From positions 248,001 through 312,000 of the forward strand of contig CAWCXF010000006.1 in the NCBI GenBank assembly GCA_963799455.1: DNA of 64,000 bases, read 5' to 3'. This DNA is from CAWCXF01 sp963799455. Lineage in GTDB: Bacteria; Pseudomonadota; Alphaproteobacteria; Rhodobacterales; Rhodobacteraceae. Shown piece after piece: positions 44,174 to 53,172 of the stretch; the first letter of the stretch is position 1, and each line of letters opens with the position of its first letter. Made by a program: the position numbers and the translations under genes. The notes under the pieces are model-generated. The model ran no database searches. It was not told the origin of the DNA and saw nothing but the letters and a program-made list of their open reading frames with translations.

Positions 44174-46450
44174 TCAGTCGGCGCCGCGCACCGCCAGCCC
44201 CGCGTCGGGATCGGGCCGGACCGTGCGCTGGAGGGCGTAGACGCCCGCCGTCAGCGCGAGGCCGATCAGGTCGGTGACGAGCCCGCCCTCGATCATGAAG
44301 AAGGCCGCCGCCGCGAGCCCCGCCCGCACGACCCAGGCCGAGCGGGCGCCCAGGAACCAGCCCTGCACGGCCGCCGACAGCAGATAGACGCCCGCGGTGG
44401 CCGTCGCCAGCGCGCGGGCGATCTCGAGCCAGGAGCCCTCGCCCAGGAGCGCCGCGTTGTAGAAGAACATGAACGGCACCACGAAGGCGGCGATGCCGAT
44501 CTTGAACGACGCCACCGAGGTCTCCATCGGGTTGGCGCCCGAGATGCCGGCCGCGGCGTAGGAGGCGAGCGCGACGGGCGGCGTGATCGCCGAGACCACC
44601 GCGAAGTAGAACACGAAGAAGTGCGCGGTCAGCGCCGGGACGCCGAGGTCGATCAGCCCCGGCGCCACCACCGAGGCCGCGACCGCGTAGGCGGCGGTGG
44701 TCGGCATCCCCATGCCGAGCAGGATGGAGATCAGCATGGCGAAGACCATGGCCAGGAGCTGAGAGGCCTGGGCCAAGCCCAGCAGCAGGTTCGAGAACCG
44801 CGCGCCCACGCCGGTGAGCGAGATGACGCCGACGATGATGCCGGCGCAGGCGCACACCGCGATGATCTGGATCGACATCATGCCCGCCATCTCGAAGGCG
44901 CGCGCGATGGCCCGCAGCCCCATGCGGTGCGGGGTCAGCCAGGAGACGACGGCGGCGGCCACGGTGGCGAGCGTGCCCGCGCGGATCACGCTGTAGCCCA
45001 TGAAGAGCGCGACGACGAGGATGACGATCGGGATGAACAGGAACACCCGCTTGGCCATCTCGCGGAACTTCGGGAGCTGGTCCTCGCTCATGCCCGTCAT
45101 GCCGAGCTTGGCGGCCTCGAAGTCGACCATGAAGTAGATCGACACGAAGTAGAGGATGGCGGGGATGACGGCGGCGAGCGCGATCTCGGTGTAGGGGATG
45201 CCGGTGATCTCGGCCATGATGAAGGCGCCCGCGCCCATGATGGGGGGCATGATCTGGCCCCCCGTCGAGGCCGCGGCCTCGACCGCGCCCGCGGTCGTGC
45301 GGGGGTAGCCCACCTTCTTCATCAGCGGGATCGTCAGCGAGCCGGTGGCGACCACGTTGCCCGCGGACGTGCCGTTGATCATGCCCATCAACCCGGAGGC
45401 GAAGATCGCCACCTTGGCCGGGCCGCCGCGCGAGCGGCCCGCGAGCGCGAAGGCGAAGTTGACGAAGTACTCGCCCACCCGCGAGGCCTGGAGGAAGGCC
45501 GCGAAGATGATGAAGAGGATGATGTAGGTCGAGGAGACGGCGGTGGTGGGGCCGAGGATGCCGGCGTCGGTGTAGACCTGGGAGAAGAAGCGCGTCCACT
45601 CGATGACGGGCGTGTTGAGGAAGCCCGGCAGATACTGGCCGGTGAAGACGTAGAGGAGGAACACCGCGGAGATGACGACGAGCGCCATGCCCGCGACGCG
45701 CCGCGTCAGCTCCAGGATCAACGCGGTGCCGGCGACGGCGGCCATGGCGATGCCGATCGGCGCGAAGGGCGTGCCGGTCGAGTTGCGCATGAGCGTGCCG
45801 TAGATGGTGATGAGGTAGGCGGCGACGGCCGCGCCGCAGATCCCCAGCACGATGTCGGGGGCCGCGAAGCCCTCCCGCCTGCGGCGGTGGACCCAGCCCA
45901 GCGCGATGGCGCCCGCGGTGGCGGTCCAGAGCGGGGCGCCGAAGAGCCAGATCTCGCGCTGGCGGATGCCCGCGTCGAGCCCGTTCCACATCGCGCCCGA
46001 GGCGATCTCCACCGCGAAGCCCAGCGCCACGCCGAGCGCCATCAGCGCCAGCGCGCCGAAGGCGTAGGCGGCCCAGCCCAGGCCGGGGGTCTCGTCGTCC
46101 GAGAAGCCGCGCCCCGCGAAGAGCGCGAAGCCCAGCGCGAGCGCGCCCGCGACGTGGACGATGCGGAAGTTCCAGCTCTCCATCGGGAAGCTCGGCAGGA
46201 GCGGGATCGTCACGCCGGTCCACTCCGAGATCGACAGCCCGTTGAGCGCGGCCATGTGGAAGGCGGCGTAGAGCGCGGCGGCGGTGCCGATGACGGCGTG
46301 GCGCCAGCCGATCAATAGGCGGCGGTTGGCCTCGACCGGCTCGTCGTCCACGCCCTCGACGCTGATCGGTCCCTCGGCCCGCCTCTCGGGCTCGGCCCCG
46401 GCCACCGTCTCGGCGTGCCGTGCGGTGTCGTCGGCGCGGATGTCGGCCAT
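44174..46450 (-). CDS. TRAP transporter fused permease (4TM-12TM)
   Basis: Membrane component of a TAXI-type TRAP importer, with small and large permease parts fused into 758 residues and many hydrophobic helices. Typical segments: GTSAGNVVATGSLTIPLMKKVGYPR, STGGQIMPPIMGAGAFIMAEITG, LGMGMPTTAAYAVAASVVAPGLIDLGV and SAITPPVALASYAAAGISGA. Start ATG 46450 after a purine-rich stretch; the frame remains open upstream through intergenic DNA without homology. The binding protein is encoded 160 bases upstream and P450 directly downstream. Confidence 0.92.
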   Translation of the reverse strand: MADIRADDTARHAETVAGAEPERRAEGPISVEGVDDEPVEANRRLLIGWRHAVIGTAAALYAAFHMAALNGLSISEWTGVTIPLLPSFPMESWNFRIVHVAGALALGFALFAGRGFSDDETPGLGWAAYAFGALALMALGVALGFAVEIASGAMWNGLDAGIRQREIWLFGAPLWTATAGAIALGWVHRRRREGFAAPDIVLGICGAAVAAYLITIYGTLMRNSTGTPFAPIGIAMAAVAGTALILELTRRVAGMALVVISAVFLLYVFTGQYLPGFLNTPVIEWTRFFSQVYTDAGILGPTTAVSSTYIILFIIFAAFLQASRVGEYFVNFAFALAGRSRGGPAKVAIFASGLMGMINGTSAGNVVATGSLTIPLMKKVGYPRTTAGAVEAAASTGGQIMPPIMGAGAFIMAEITGIPYTEIALAAVIPAILYFVSIYFMVDFEAAKLGMTGMSEDQLPKFREMAKRVFLFIPIVILVVALFMGYSVIRAGTLATVAAAVVSWLTPHRMGLRAIARAFEMAGMMSIQIIAVCACAGIIVGVISLTGVGARFSNLLLGLAQASQLLAMVFAMLISILLGMGMPTTAAYAVAASVVAPGLIDLGVPALTAHFFVFYFAVVSAITPPVALASYAAAGISGANPMETSVASFKIGIAAFVVPFMFFYNAALLGEGSWLEIARALATATAGVYLLSAAVQGWFLGARSAWVVRAGLAAAAFFMIEGGLVTDLIGLALTAGVYALQRTVRPDPDAGLAVRGAD

Positions 46451-46521
46451 CGCTCCCCCGTCCCGGGCCCCCGTCCCTGGCCCTCGTCCTCGCGTCGCAG
46501 TCTCGCGCAGCCGGGTGCCTC

Positions 46522-46579
46522 GCACAACGCGAAATGGACCGCGCCTTTCGGCACGACGCGAAACGGACCGCGCCTTTCG
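46522..46579. repeat. 29-bp imperfect tandem duplication
   Basis: Units 46522-46550 and 46551-46579 share ACGCGAAAYGGACCGCGCCT and differ at two positions. They lie between the TAXI receptor gene and the permease gene, within the same presumed transcript. Confidence 0.85.
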
Positions 46580-46611
46580 GTCCGGCCCGTGAGGCGCCCC
46601 GGCGGCCGGGG

Positions 46612-47592
46612 TCAGCCTGCGCCGTAGACCATGTCGTCGGGGATCTCGGCGCCGGCGTTCTCGCGGAACCACTGGGCCGCGCCGGGGTGCCACTTGATGA
46701 CCTGGTTCTTGTCCCAGTTCTCCGGAAGCGTCTCCCCAGCCGACTGGTGGATGTTCACCATGCGCGCGTTGTCGGACATCACGGTGTCCACCACCGCGTT
46801 CACGAAGCTCTCGGGCAGGTCGCAGTTGGCGATGGCGAAGTTCCACATCGCCACCGCGCGCAGGGGCTCGTCGATGGATCGGTAGGTGCCGGCCGGGATC
46901 TCGAAGTCCGCGACCGGGAACGCCTGCTCGATCTGGCGCCGCTCCTCCTCGTCGAACTCGATGAGGTTCACGTCGGTCTGGGCCTCGAGCTGGCTGACGG
47001 CGGGGACGGGGACGCCCACCGCGAAGCCGATGGCGTCGATCAGCCCGTCCTGGAGCTGGCCGCCGAGGTCGTCCCAGCTCCCGTTGCGCCGCTCGAAGCT
47101 CACGCCGAGCGACTCCAGCATGGCCGGGAAGTAGGTGTCGGCCGTGGAGCCCGCGGGCCCGAAGCCGATGCGCGCGCCGTCGGGGATCTCGGAGATCGAC
47201 GTGATGCCCGACGAGCCGAGCGCCGCCATGGTGAAGGGCGTCTGGTACATCGGGAAGATCGCGCAGGCCTTGTCCATGGCGAGCCCCGGCGCGATCGGGT
47301 TGTTGCCCTCGAGCGACTCGCGCGCGGGGCCCAGCGTCGTCATGCCGAAGGCGGCGTCGCCGGTGTGCACGAGCGCCATGTTCTGCATCGGCCCGCCGGT
47401 GACCTCGCCCCCGCCCGAGAGCCCCAGCTCCTCGGCCACGAGGTTGGCCCATCCCGAGCCGTAGACGAAGTAGGTGCCGCCCTGGCTCGCGGTGCCCACG
47501 GTGAAGCTGTCGGGCCAGCCGGTGCGGTCCTGGTCCTGCGCAAGCGCGGGGGCGGCCGCGATCAGCACGGCGGCGGTGGCGATGGATCTCAT
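46612..47592 (-). CDS. TAXI-family TRAP transporter solute receptor
   Basis: Periplasmic substrate-binding protein for the permease downstream. Signal peptide IATAAVLIAAAPALA with cleavage before QDQD; the mature part has the TAXI motif FTVGTASQGGTYFVYGSGWANLV, GGPMQNMALVHTGDAAFGM and IGFGPAGSTADTYFP. 326 residues, normal size. ATG 47592 follows AGGGAGGA. TAXI receptors are known for glutamate and other carboxylates; the ligand here is unknown. Confidence 0.93.
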   Translation of the reverse strand: MRSIATAAVLIAAAPALAQDQDRTGWPDSFTVGTASQGGTYFVYGSGWANLVAEELGLSGGGEVTGGPMQNMALVHTGDAAFGMTTLGPARESLEGNNPIAPGLAMDKACAIFPMYQTPFTMAALGSSGITSISEIPDGARIGFGPAGSTADTYFPAMLESLGVSFERRNGSWDDLGGQLQDGLIDAIGFAVGVPVPAVSQLEAQTDVNLIEFDEEERRQIEQAFPVADFEIPAGTYRSIDEPLRAVAMWNFAIANCDLPESFVNAVVDTVMSDNARMVNIHQSAGETLPENWDKNQVIKWHPGAAQWFRENAGAEIPDDMVYGAG

Positions 47593-47689
47593 CTCTGTCC
47601 TCCCTGGGGCACGGCGGGGTCTCGGCCCCGCATCGGCGGCAGACTAGGGGATGCGGGGCGGGAGGAAAACCGCCCCCGGCACGGATCCC

Positions 47690-47773
47690 CACGCGGCCCC
47701 CGTCACGCGGCCCCCGTCGCATGGCCTCCGTCGCGTGGCGCGCGGCCCCCGTCACGCGGCCCCCGTCACGCGG
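47690..47773. repeat. 14-bp tandem repeat array overlapping the MFS stop codon
   Basis: About six units related to CACGCGGCCCCCGT run from 47690 to 47773. On the minus strand the unit reads TGACGGGGGCCGCG, and the first TGA is the stop of the MFS gene at 47766. One or two units are degenerate. Confidence 0.85.
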
Positions 47774-49256
47774 CGCGGGCCGCGGGGCTCGGGATGCCGA
47801 GGAGGGCCGTGACGGAGGCCGCGGCCGCGAGCCCGGCGCAGGCGTAGGCGACGACCCGAAGCGCTGCGCTCATCGCCTCGGCGTGGCCGGGCGCGTCCGA
47901 GGGCAGGCCGAAGGCCGCCGGGCCGCCCGCGGCCGCGTAGGCCGCCGCCGCCGCCGCGCCCATGGCGGCGACCGCGACAAGCCCCGCGATGCGGCTCACG
48001 GCGTTGTTGATGCCCGAGGCGGCGCCCGTCGAGGCGTCGTCCACCGCGGCCATCACCGCGGCCGAGAGCGGCGAGACCACGAGCGCCATGCCGAGGCCCA
48101 TGACGGTCATCAGCGGCAGCACGTGCCACCAGAACTCCTGGCGCGGCGCGAGCCAGCCCAGCCCCGCGAAGGCGCCCGCGACGATCCCCGCGCCGACCCC
48201 GATCAGCGGCCCCGCGCCGATCCGGTCGGACGCGCGCCCCGCGACCGGACCGAGCAGCGCCATCAGCGCCGAGAAGGGGACGAAGATCAGGCTCATCTCG
48301 GCCGCGGGGCGCCCCCAGCCCGCGATGACGGTCTGCGGCAGGTAGAACAGCACCGCCGTCAGCGCGAAGTAGAGCAGGAACGTGGCGAGGTTGGCGGCCG
48401 AGAAGCCGCGGTCGGCGAAGAGCCGCAGCGGCATCATCGGCGCGCGGGCGCGCGCCTCGCGCCACACGAACGCGGCGAGCGCCGCGACGCCGCCGGCGGC
48501 CAGCGCCCAAGGGGGCAGGGGGGCGCCGCCCTCGGACTGGAGCGCGGTCAGCGACCAGGCGAGCAGCCCCAGGCCGAGCGTCGCCAGCGCGCCGCCGAGC
48601 CAGTCCACGGCTTCCCCCGAGGAGGCCGCGTCCTGCCCGGTGCGGCGGCGCAGGATCCACAGAGCCACGAGGCCGAGCGGCAGGTTGAGCGCGAAGACGA
48701 TGCGCCAGGCCTCCGGTCCGAGCCAGGACAGCAGCGCGCCGCCGATCACCGGACCCATCGCGGTCGTCACCGCGGCCGAGGCGGCCCAGACGCCGATCGC
48801 GCGCCCGCGCTCCGCGCGCGGGTAGGCCTTGGCGATGATGGCGAGCGAGCCCGGCACCATCAGCGCCGCGCCCACCCCCTTGAGCGCGCGCGCGGCGATC
48901 AGCGTCCCGGGCGTGGGCGACAGCGCGACCAGGGCCGAGGCCAGCACGAAGACGGCGATGCCAGCGCCGAACACGCGGGCCACCCCGTAGCGGTCGCCGA
49001 TCGCGCCGCCGACGAGGATCAGCGCCGAGAGCGGCAGCAGGTAGGCGTTGTTGATCCAGGTCGCCTGCGCGAGCGTGGCGCCCAGGCCCTCGCGCATCGC
49101 GGGCAGCGCGATCGCCGTCACCGAGCCGTCGATGAACCCCATGGCGGAGGCGAGGATGGCTGCCGCGAGGATCCAGGGCCGCGCTGCGGGGTCGCAGAAC
49201 GAGGGGCGGTGCGCGCCCCCCGCGCGGGTGGACGGGTCCACATAGGCGATGGCCAT
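47766..49256 (-). CDS. DHA2-family MFS drug/proton antiporter
   Basis: Inner-membrane efflux pump with about 14 hydrophobic helices in 496 residues. Family marks: MGFIDGSVTAIALPAM with the motif-D1 region, GGAIGDRYGVARVF (motif A), and AARALKGVGAALMVPGSLAII plus VWAASAAVTTAMGPVIGGAL (motif C). Close to the EmrB/QacA group; substrate unknown. ATG 49256; isolated gene, followed by the 14-bp repeat that starts at its stop codon. Confidence 0.9.
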   Translation of the reverse strand: MAIAYVDPSTRAGGAHRPSFCDPAARPWILAAAILASAMGFIDGSVTAIALPAMREGLGATLAQATWINNAYLLPLSALILVGGAIGDRYGVARVFGAGIAVFVLASALVALSPTPGTLIAARALKGVGAALMVPGSLAIIAKAYPRAERGRAIGVWAASAAVTTAMGPVIGGALLSWLGPEAWRIVFALNLPLGLVALWILRRRTGQDAASSGEAVDWLGGALATLGLGLLAWSLTALQSEGGAPLPPWALAAGGVAALAAFVWREARARAPMMPLRLFADRGFSAANLATFLLYFALTAVLFYLPQTVIAGWGRPAAEMSLIFVPFSALMALLGPVAGRASDRIGAGPLIGVGAGIVAGAFAGLGWLAPRQEFWWHVLPLMTVMGLGMALVVSPLSAAVMAAVDDASTGAASGINNAVSRIAGLVAVAAMGAAAAAAYAAAGGPAAFGLPSDAPGHAEAMSAALRVVAYACAGLAAAASVTALLGIPSPAARAA

Positions 49257-49628
49257 GCGCGTCTCCCGGCGGGCTGCGGCGGGACGTTACGTGAGGGGGT
49301 TCCCCGGGCCAAGGCGGTGCGCGCGGCCCGGCGGCACCCCGGCGACCGGCGCGGCTCGAAGCGGTGCCTGCATCGTGACGCGGTCCGCGCCGGGGGGGAG
49401 GTCGCGTCGAGGCGAGGACGGGATCCGGACGCCTCGGCGGCGGCCTGACGGGGCGCGGCGCGCGCGGAGGCCCGCGGGGTCGCGGGCGGAGCGGGCCCGG
49501 CGTCGTGCGGCCTCCCGACGTGGCGGCCGTCCTCGCGGCCGGTCGCGGGGACGGGCCCTGCGAGGCGGGATGCGTCGCCGGCGTCGCGGCCCCCCGGAGG
49601 CCGGCCGCCGCCCGGGCCTCGGGGCGGG
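49257..49628. other. gene-free GC-rich gap
   Basis: About 370 bases between the MFS gene and the bactofilin gene. I see no supportable gene, RNA or clear repeat; open frames here have shadow composition. It should contain the MFS promoter near 49.3 kb. Confidence 0.6.
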
Positions 49629-50153
49629 CTACTCGGCGGCGCCCGGGACCGGCTGCTGCTCCTGACGGCGCGGACGGCGCTCGCCCCCGGCCTGGAGCGG
49701 GTCGTCCTGGCGCATCACCGAGCCCTCGAAATGAGCGCCCGACTCGATGGCGATGGTCTTGTGGACGATGTCGCCCTCGACCCGCGCGGTCGCGGTGAGG
49801 CGCACCTTGAGGCCGCGCACGCGGCCCAGGATGCGGCCGTTGACCACCACGTCGTCGGCCACGACCTCGCCCTTGACGGTGGCGGTCTCGCCCACGGTGA
49901 GCAGATGCGCGCGGATGTCGCCCTCGATCTGGCCCTCGATGGTGATGTCGCCCGAGGTGGTGACGTTGCCCTTGATCACGAGGTCGGCCGAGAGCACCGA
50001 GGCGGGCGGCTTGGCCTTGGGCTCGGGCCGGCTCGCCTCGGGCGCGGGGGGGGCCTGGGGGGCGGGCTCGGGCAGGCGCTGCTCGCGCGCGGGGTCGCGG
50101 GCGGGGTCGGGGCGCTGCTGGCCCTGGTCGTGGGGTCTGGACTTAGAGAACAT
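49629..50153 (-). CDS. bactofilin (polymer-forming cytoskeletal protein)
   Basis: Self-assembling beta-helical scaffold that localises cell-wall enzymes. 174 residues: a Pro/Ala/Glu-rich N-terminus, the bactofilin core from about residue 53 (SVLSADLVIKGNVTTSGDITIEGQIEGDI, AHLLTVGETATVKGEVVADDVVVNGRI, KVRLTATARVEGDIVHKTIAIESGAHFEGS) and an Arg/Gln-rich tail. It overlaps the M23 peptidase gene by 11 bases. Bactofilin-M23 pairs shape cells in several proteobacteria. Confidence 0.92.
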   Translation of the reverse strand: MFSKSRPHDQGQQRPDPARDPAREQRLPEPAPQAPPAPEASRPEPKAKPPASVLSADLVIKGNVTTSGDITIEGQIEGDIRAHLLTVGETATVKGEVVADDVVVNGRILGRVRGLKVRLTATARVEGDIVHKTIAIESGAHFEGSVMRQDDPLQAGGERRPRRQEQQPVPGAAE

Positions 50154-51474
50154 CGCGGGCCGCCTTGATGTAGGTCATGGGATCGACGGGGGAGTCGTCG
50201 GCGCGGACCTCGTAGTGCAGGTGGGTGCCGGTCGAGCGTCCGGTGTTGCCCATAGCACCGACCCGGTCGCCGCGCGAGACCTTCTGCCCGGGCCTCACCG
50301 CGACCGAGTCCATGTGCGCGTAGCGCGTGACGATGCCGAACTCGTGCGCGATCTCGACGAAGTTGCCGAAGCCGCCGACCCGGCCGGCGCGCAGGACGGT
50401 GCCGTCGGCGGTCGCGTGGATCGGCGTGCCGCGGGCGCCCGCGAAGTCGGTGCCGCTGTGCATCCGGCTGCCGGCGCCGAGCGGGTCGCGCCGCGGCCCG
50501 AAGCTCGAGGTCAGGCGGTAGGCGCCCGAGGGGATCGGATCGGCGAAGGGCAGCCGGCCGGCCGCGAGGCGGTAGACGTTCATCTCGTCGAGCGCGCCCA
50601 GGATCGCGTTGGCGCGCGCGGCGTCGGGATCCGCGCCTGCGCCCGGCTCGGCCGAGACCGCGATCGGCTCGAGCGGCCCGCCCTGGCCCGAGTAGCCGGC
50701 GCGCACGGCGGCGATGATCTCGTCGGGCGGCACCCCGGCGGAGGTGAACATGCGCTCGAGCGGCGCCATCGACACGCTCACCGCCTCCTCGAGCTGGGCG
50801 AAGATGCGCTCGTTGCGGTCCTGCGCGAGCCGCGCCTCGAGTGCCATCTCGTCGAGCCGCGCCGCGCTCGCCTCGACCTCGCCCATCAGCCCGTCGCGCT
50901 CCTCGGCGGCGGCGCCGAGGGCGGCGCTCAGCACCTCCACCGTGGCGTCGGCGTCGCGCAGCGCGGCGATGGCGCTCTCGACCCGGCCCTCGCCGGTCAC
51001 CGCGGCGAGCTCGGCGCGCGCGGCGTCGCGCTCGCGCAGCGTGCGCCGCAGCGTGGCCTGCACCACCTCCAGCCCGGTGTCGGCCTCCATCAGCCGCCCC
51101 TCGGCCTCCAGCAGCCGCCCCTGCATCGCGCTCACGCGCCCGAGCACCGCGCCGAAGCGCTCCTGCGCCGCTGCGACCTCGGCCGCGCGGCGGTCGCGCT
51201 CGGCCGACAGCGCCTCCAGCCGCGCCTCGTAGGCGGCCTGCTCGCGCAGCCCGGCCTCGCGCAGCGTGTCCGAGCCGATGCCGTCCATCAGCACCACGGC
51301 GGTGGCCAGCGCGGTCCAGGCCAGCGCCGCCCCCCCGCCGGTCCAGATCGCGAGCTGGGCCACGGGCCCCAGCCTGACGAAGCGCGTCTCGTCGTCGGAC
51401 CTGATGAAGATGCGCCGCTCCGGCAAACGGCGATCGAGGGAGGCGATGAGCCTCCTCGCCAGCATGGATCTCAC
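50143..51474 (-). CDS. membrane-anchored M23 endopeptidase with coiled coil (LmdC-like)
   Basis: Cell-wall endopeptidase: cytoplasmic basic N-terminus, one membrane helix (LAIWTGGGAALAWTALATAVVL, ~40-62), a long coiled coil (about 75-235) and a C-terminal LytM/M23 domain. Unlike the NlpD-like protein at 18 kb, the zinc residues are present: HSGTDFAG and THLHYEV, plus RYAHMDSV. So it is probably active. 443 residues. ATG 51474 directly upstream of, and overlapping, the bactofilin gene, which would position it. Confidence 0.92.
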   Translation of the reverse strand: MRSMLARRLIASLDRRLPERRIFIRSDDETRFVRLGPVAQLAIWTGGGAALAWTALATAVVLMDGIGSDTLREAGLREQAAYEARLEALSAERDRRAAEVAAAQERFGAVLGRVSAMQGRLLEAEGRLMEADTGLEVVQATLRRTLRERDAARAELAAVTGEGRVESAIAALRDADATVEVLSAALGAAAEERDGLMGEVEASAARLDEMALEARLAQDRNERIFAQLEEAVSVSMAPLERMFTSAGVPPDEIIAAVRAGYSGQGGPLEPIAVSAEPGAGADPDAARANAILGALDEMNVYRLAAGRLPFADPIPSGAYRLTSSFGPRRDPLGAGSRMHSGTDFAGARGTPIHATADGTVLRAGRVGGFGNFVEIAHEFGIVTRYAHMDSVAVRPGQKVSRGDRVGAMGNTGRSTGTHLHYEVRADDSPVDPMTYIKAARDVL

Positions 51475-52023
51475 TTGACGTCCCCTGTTCTCGGAGGCCG
51501 CGCGGGCGTCTGTCGCGCCCCGTCCCGGCCCGGTCCGGCCTGCTCAAGCCTCGCCCCGAGTGGTAGCGGGCGGTCCAGGGCCCCACAAGTTCGCGCGGGA
51601 CACAGTCGCGGCTGCGAATCGAATCGGCGCGAATCCGCTTATGTTGCCCATCAGCACGCCGCCGATCCGCCGGAAATCCGCCGACGGGGCGGGGCCGCGC
51701 CCCGCGGGGCGAGGGGTCGGATGCGGGGGGCGGTGTCGGCCCGCCGCGCCGTCAGGGCGAGGCGGCGCCGCCGGGCCCGACGCGAGCGAGCGGCCGGCGC
51801 GCGTCGGCCGGCCCTGGCCGGACCGCGCGGCGCTCGGTCGCCGTCGACCCACGGGTCCGCCCTGGCGGGGGCCGCGGCGCTCCCCCGCCGTCGAGACCGG
51901 GCCGCGGGCCCACAGAATCCGCGGCATGACCGGCGGCCTCCGCCCGCCCGCGGCGGCCCGCCCTCGCGCCGGGAGGCCCCGGGCGCCTTGGCAGCGCGCC
52001 CTCGCGCCGCTAGGGCGCGGCCC
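51475..52023. other. promoter-bearing gap between the M23 gene and queA
   Basis: About 550 bases without a supportable gene. The part nearest 51.6 kb is less GC-rich (GCGAATCGAATCGGCGCGAA; TTATGTTGCCCATC) and likely holds the promoter of the M23-bactofilin operon. A 35-codon frame there lacks a ribosome site and was not accepted. Confidence 0.55.
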
Positions 52024-53061
52024 ATGCGCCTGTCCGACTACGACTTCGACCTGCCCGAGGCGCTGATCGCGCTGCGCCCGGCGCGCCCGCGCTCCGCGGC
52101 CCGGCTGCTGGTGGCCGACGGCCCGGCCGTGGAGGACCGGCGCGTCTCGGATCTGCCGGCGATCCTGCGCCCCGGCGACCTCCTGGTGCTCAACGACACC
52201 CGCGTGATCCCGGCCCGGCTCGCGGGGGTGCGCGAGCGCGCGGGCGCGCCGGGGGCGCGGGTCGAGGCGACGCTGGTCGAGCCTTTGCCCGGCGGGCGCT
52301 GGAGCGCGCTCCTCAGGCCGCTGCGCAAGGTCCGCGACGGCGAGGTGCTGCGCTTCTCCGACCGCCTCTCGGCCCGCGTCGAGTCGCGCGCCGAGGGCCG
52401 CGCGGTGCTCGCCTTCGACGCCGAGGGCGCGGCGTTCGACGCGGCCCTGGCCGAGGCCGGCGCGATGCCGCTGCCGCCCTACATCGCCGCCCGCCGGGCC
52501 CCGGACGCGCGCGACGCGGAGGACTACCAGAGCGTCTGGGCGAGCAGGCCCGGCGCGGTCGCGGCGCCCACCGCCTCGCTTCACTTCGACGAGGCCCTCC
52601 TCGGCGCCCTGGCTGCGCGCGGCGTGGCCACCACGCGCGTCACGCTCCACGTCGGCGCGGGCACGTTCCTGTCGGTCAAGGGCGAGGATCTCGCGGCGCG
52701 CAGGATGCACGCCGAACGGGGCGAAGTCGGCGAAGGCGCGGCCGTCGCCGTCGAGGCCGCGCGCGCCGCGGGCGGCCGGGTGATCCCCGTCGGCACGACG
52801 GCGCTGCGCGTGCTGGAGACCGCGGCGAGGGGGGGGCGGGTCGAGCCCTGGCAGGGGTCCACCGACCTCCTCATCGCCCCCGGCTTCGCCTTTCGCGCCA
52901 CCGACGCGCTCGTCACCAACTTCCACCTGCCGCGCTCGACGCTCCTGATGCTGGTCTCGGCGCTGATGGGGCGCGAGCGCATCCTGGGCCTCTACGCCCA
53001 CGCCGTCGCCCGCCGCTACCGCTTCTTCTCCTACGGGGACGCCTGCCTCCTCATCCCGTGA
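52024..53061 (+). CDS. queA: tRNA preQ1(34) S-adenosylmethionine ribosyltransferase-isomerase
   Basis: Transfers and rearranges the ribosyl part of SAM onto preQ1 in tRNA, giving epoxyqueuosine. 345 residues with the family segments YDFDLPEALIALRPARPR, LVLNDTRVIPARL, YQSVWA, APTASLHFDEAL, VTLHVGAGTFLSVKGED and NFHLPRSTLLMLVSAL. The start at 52024 (MRLSDYDFDLP) is fixed by the family N-terminus. Full length; 111 bases later the next MFS gene begins. Confidence 0.95.
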   Translation: MRLSDYDFDLPEALIALRPARPRSAARLLVADGPAVEDRRVSDLPAILRPGDLLVLNDTRVIPARLAGVRERAGAPGARVEATLVEPLPGGRWSALLRPLRKVRDGEVLRFSDRLSARVESRAEGRAVLAFDAEGAAFDAALAEAGAMPLPPYIAARRAPDARDAEDYQSVWASRPGAVAAPTASLHFDEALLGALAARGVATTRVTLHVGAGTFLSVKGEDLAARRMHAERGEVGEGAAVAVEAARAAGGRVIPVGTTALRVLETAARGGRVEPWQGSTDLLIAPGFAFRATDALVTNFHLPRSTLLMLVSALMGRERILGLYAHAVARRYRFFSYGDACLLIP

Positions 53062-53172
53062 CTGGACGCGGGCGGGCCGAGGTCGCTAACAGGGCGCGGC
53101 CGTCGCGGCCGCGGGCGCGCCCGTCCCGGTCCTCAACTGCCGCGTGCGTCACCGAGGCGAAGGAGCCGAGCC

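Noticed and set aside
51544..51651. 35-codon minus-strand frame starting MGNISGFAPIRF in the gap before queA
   Set aside because: No ribosome site, no recognisable motif, and it lies where the M23 operon promoter is expected.
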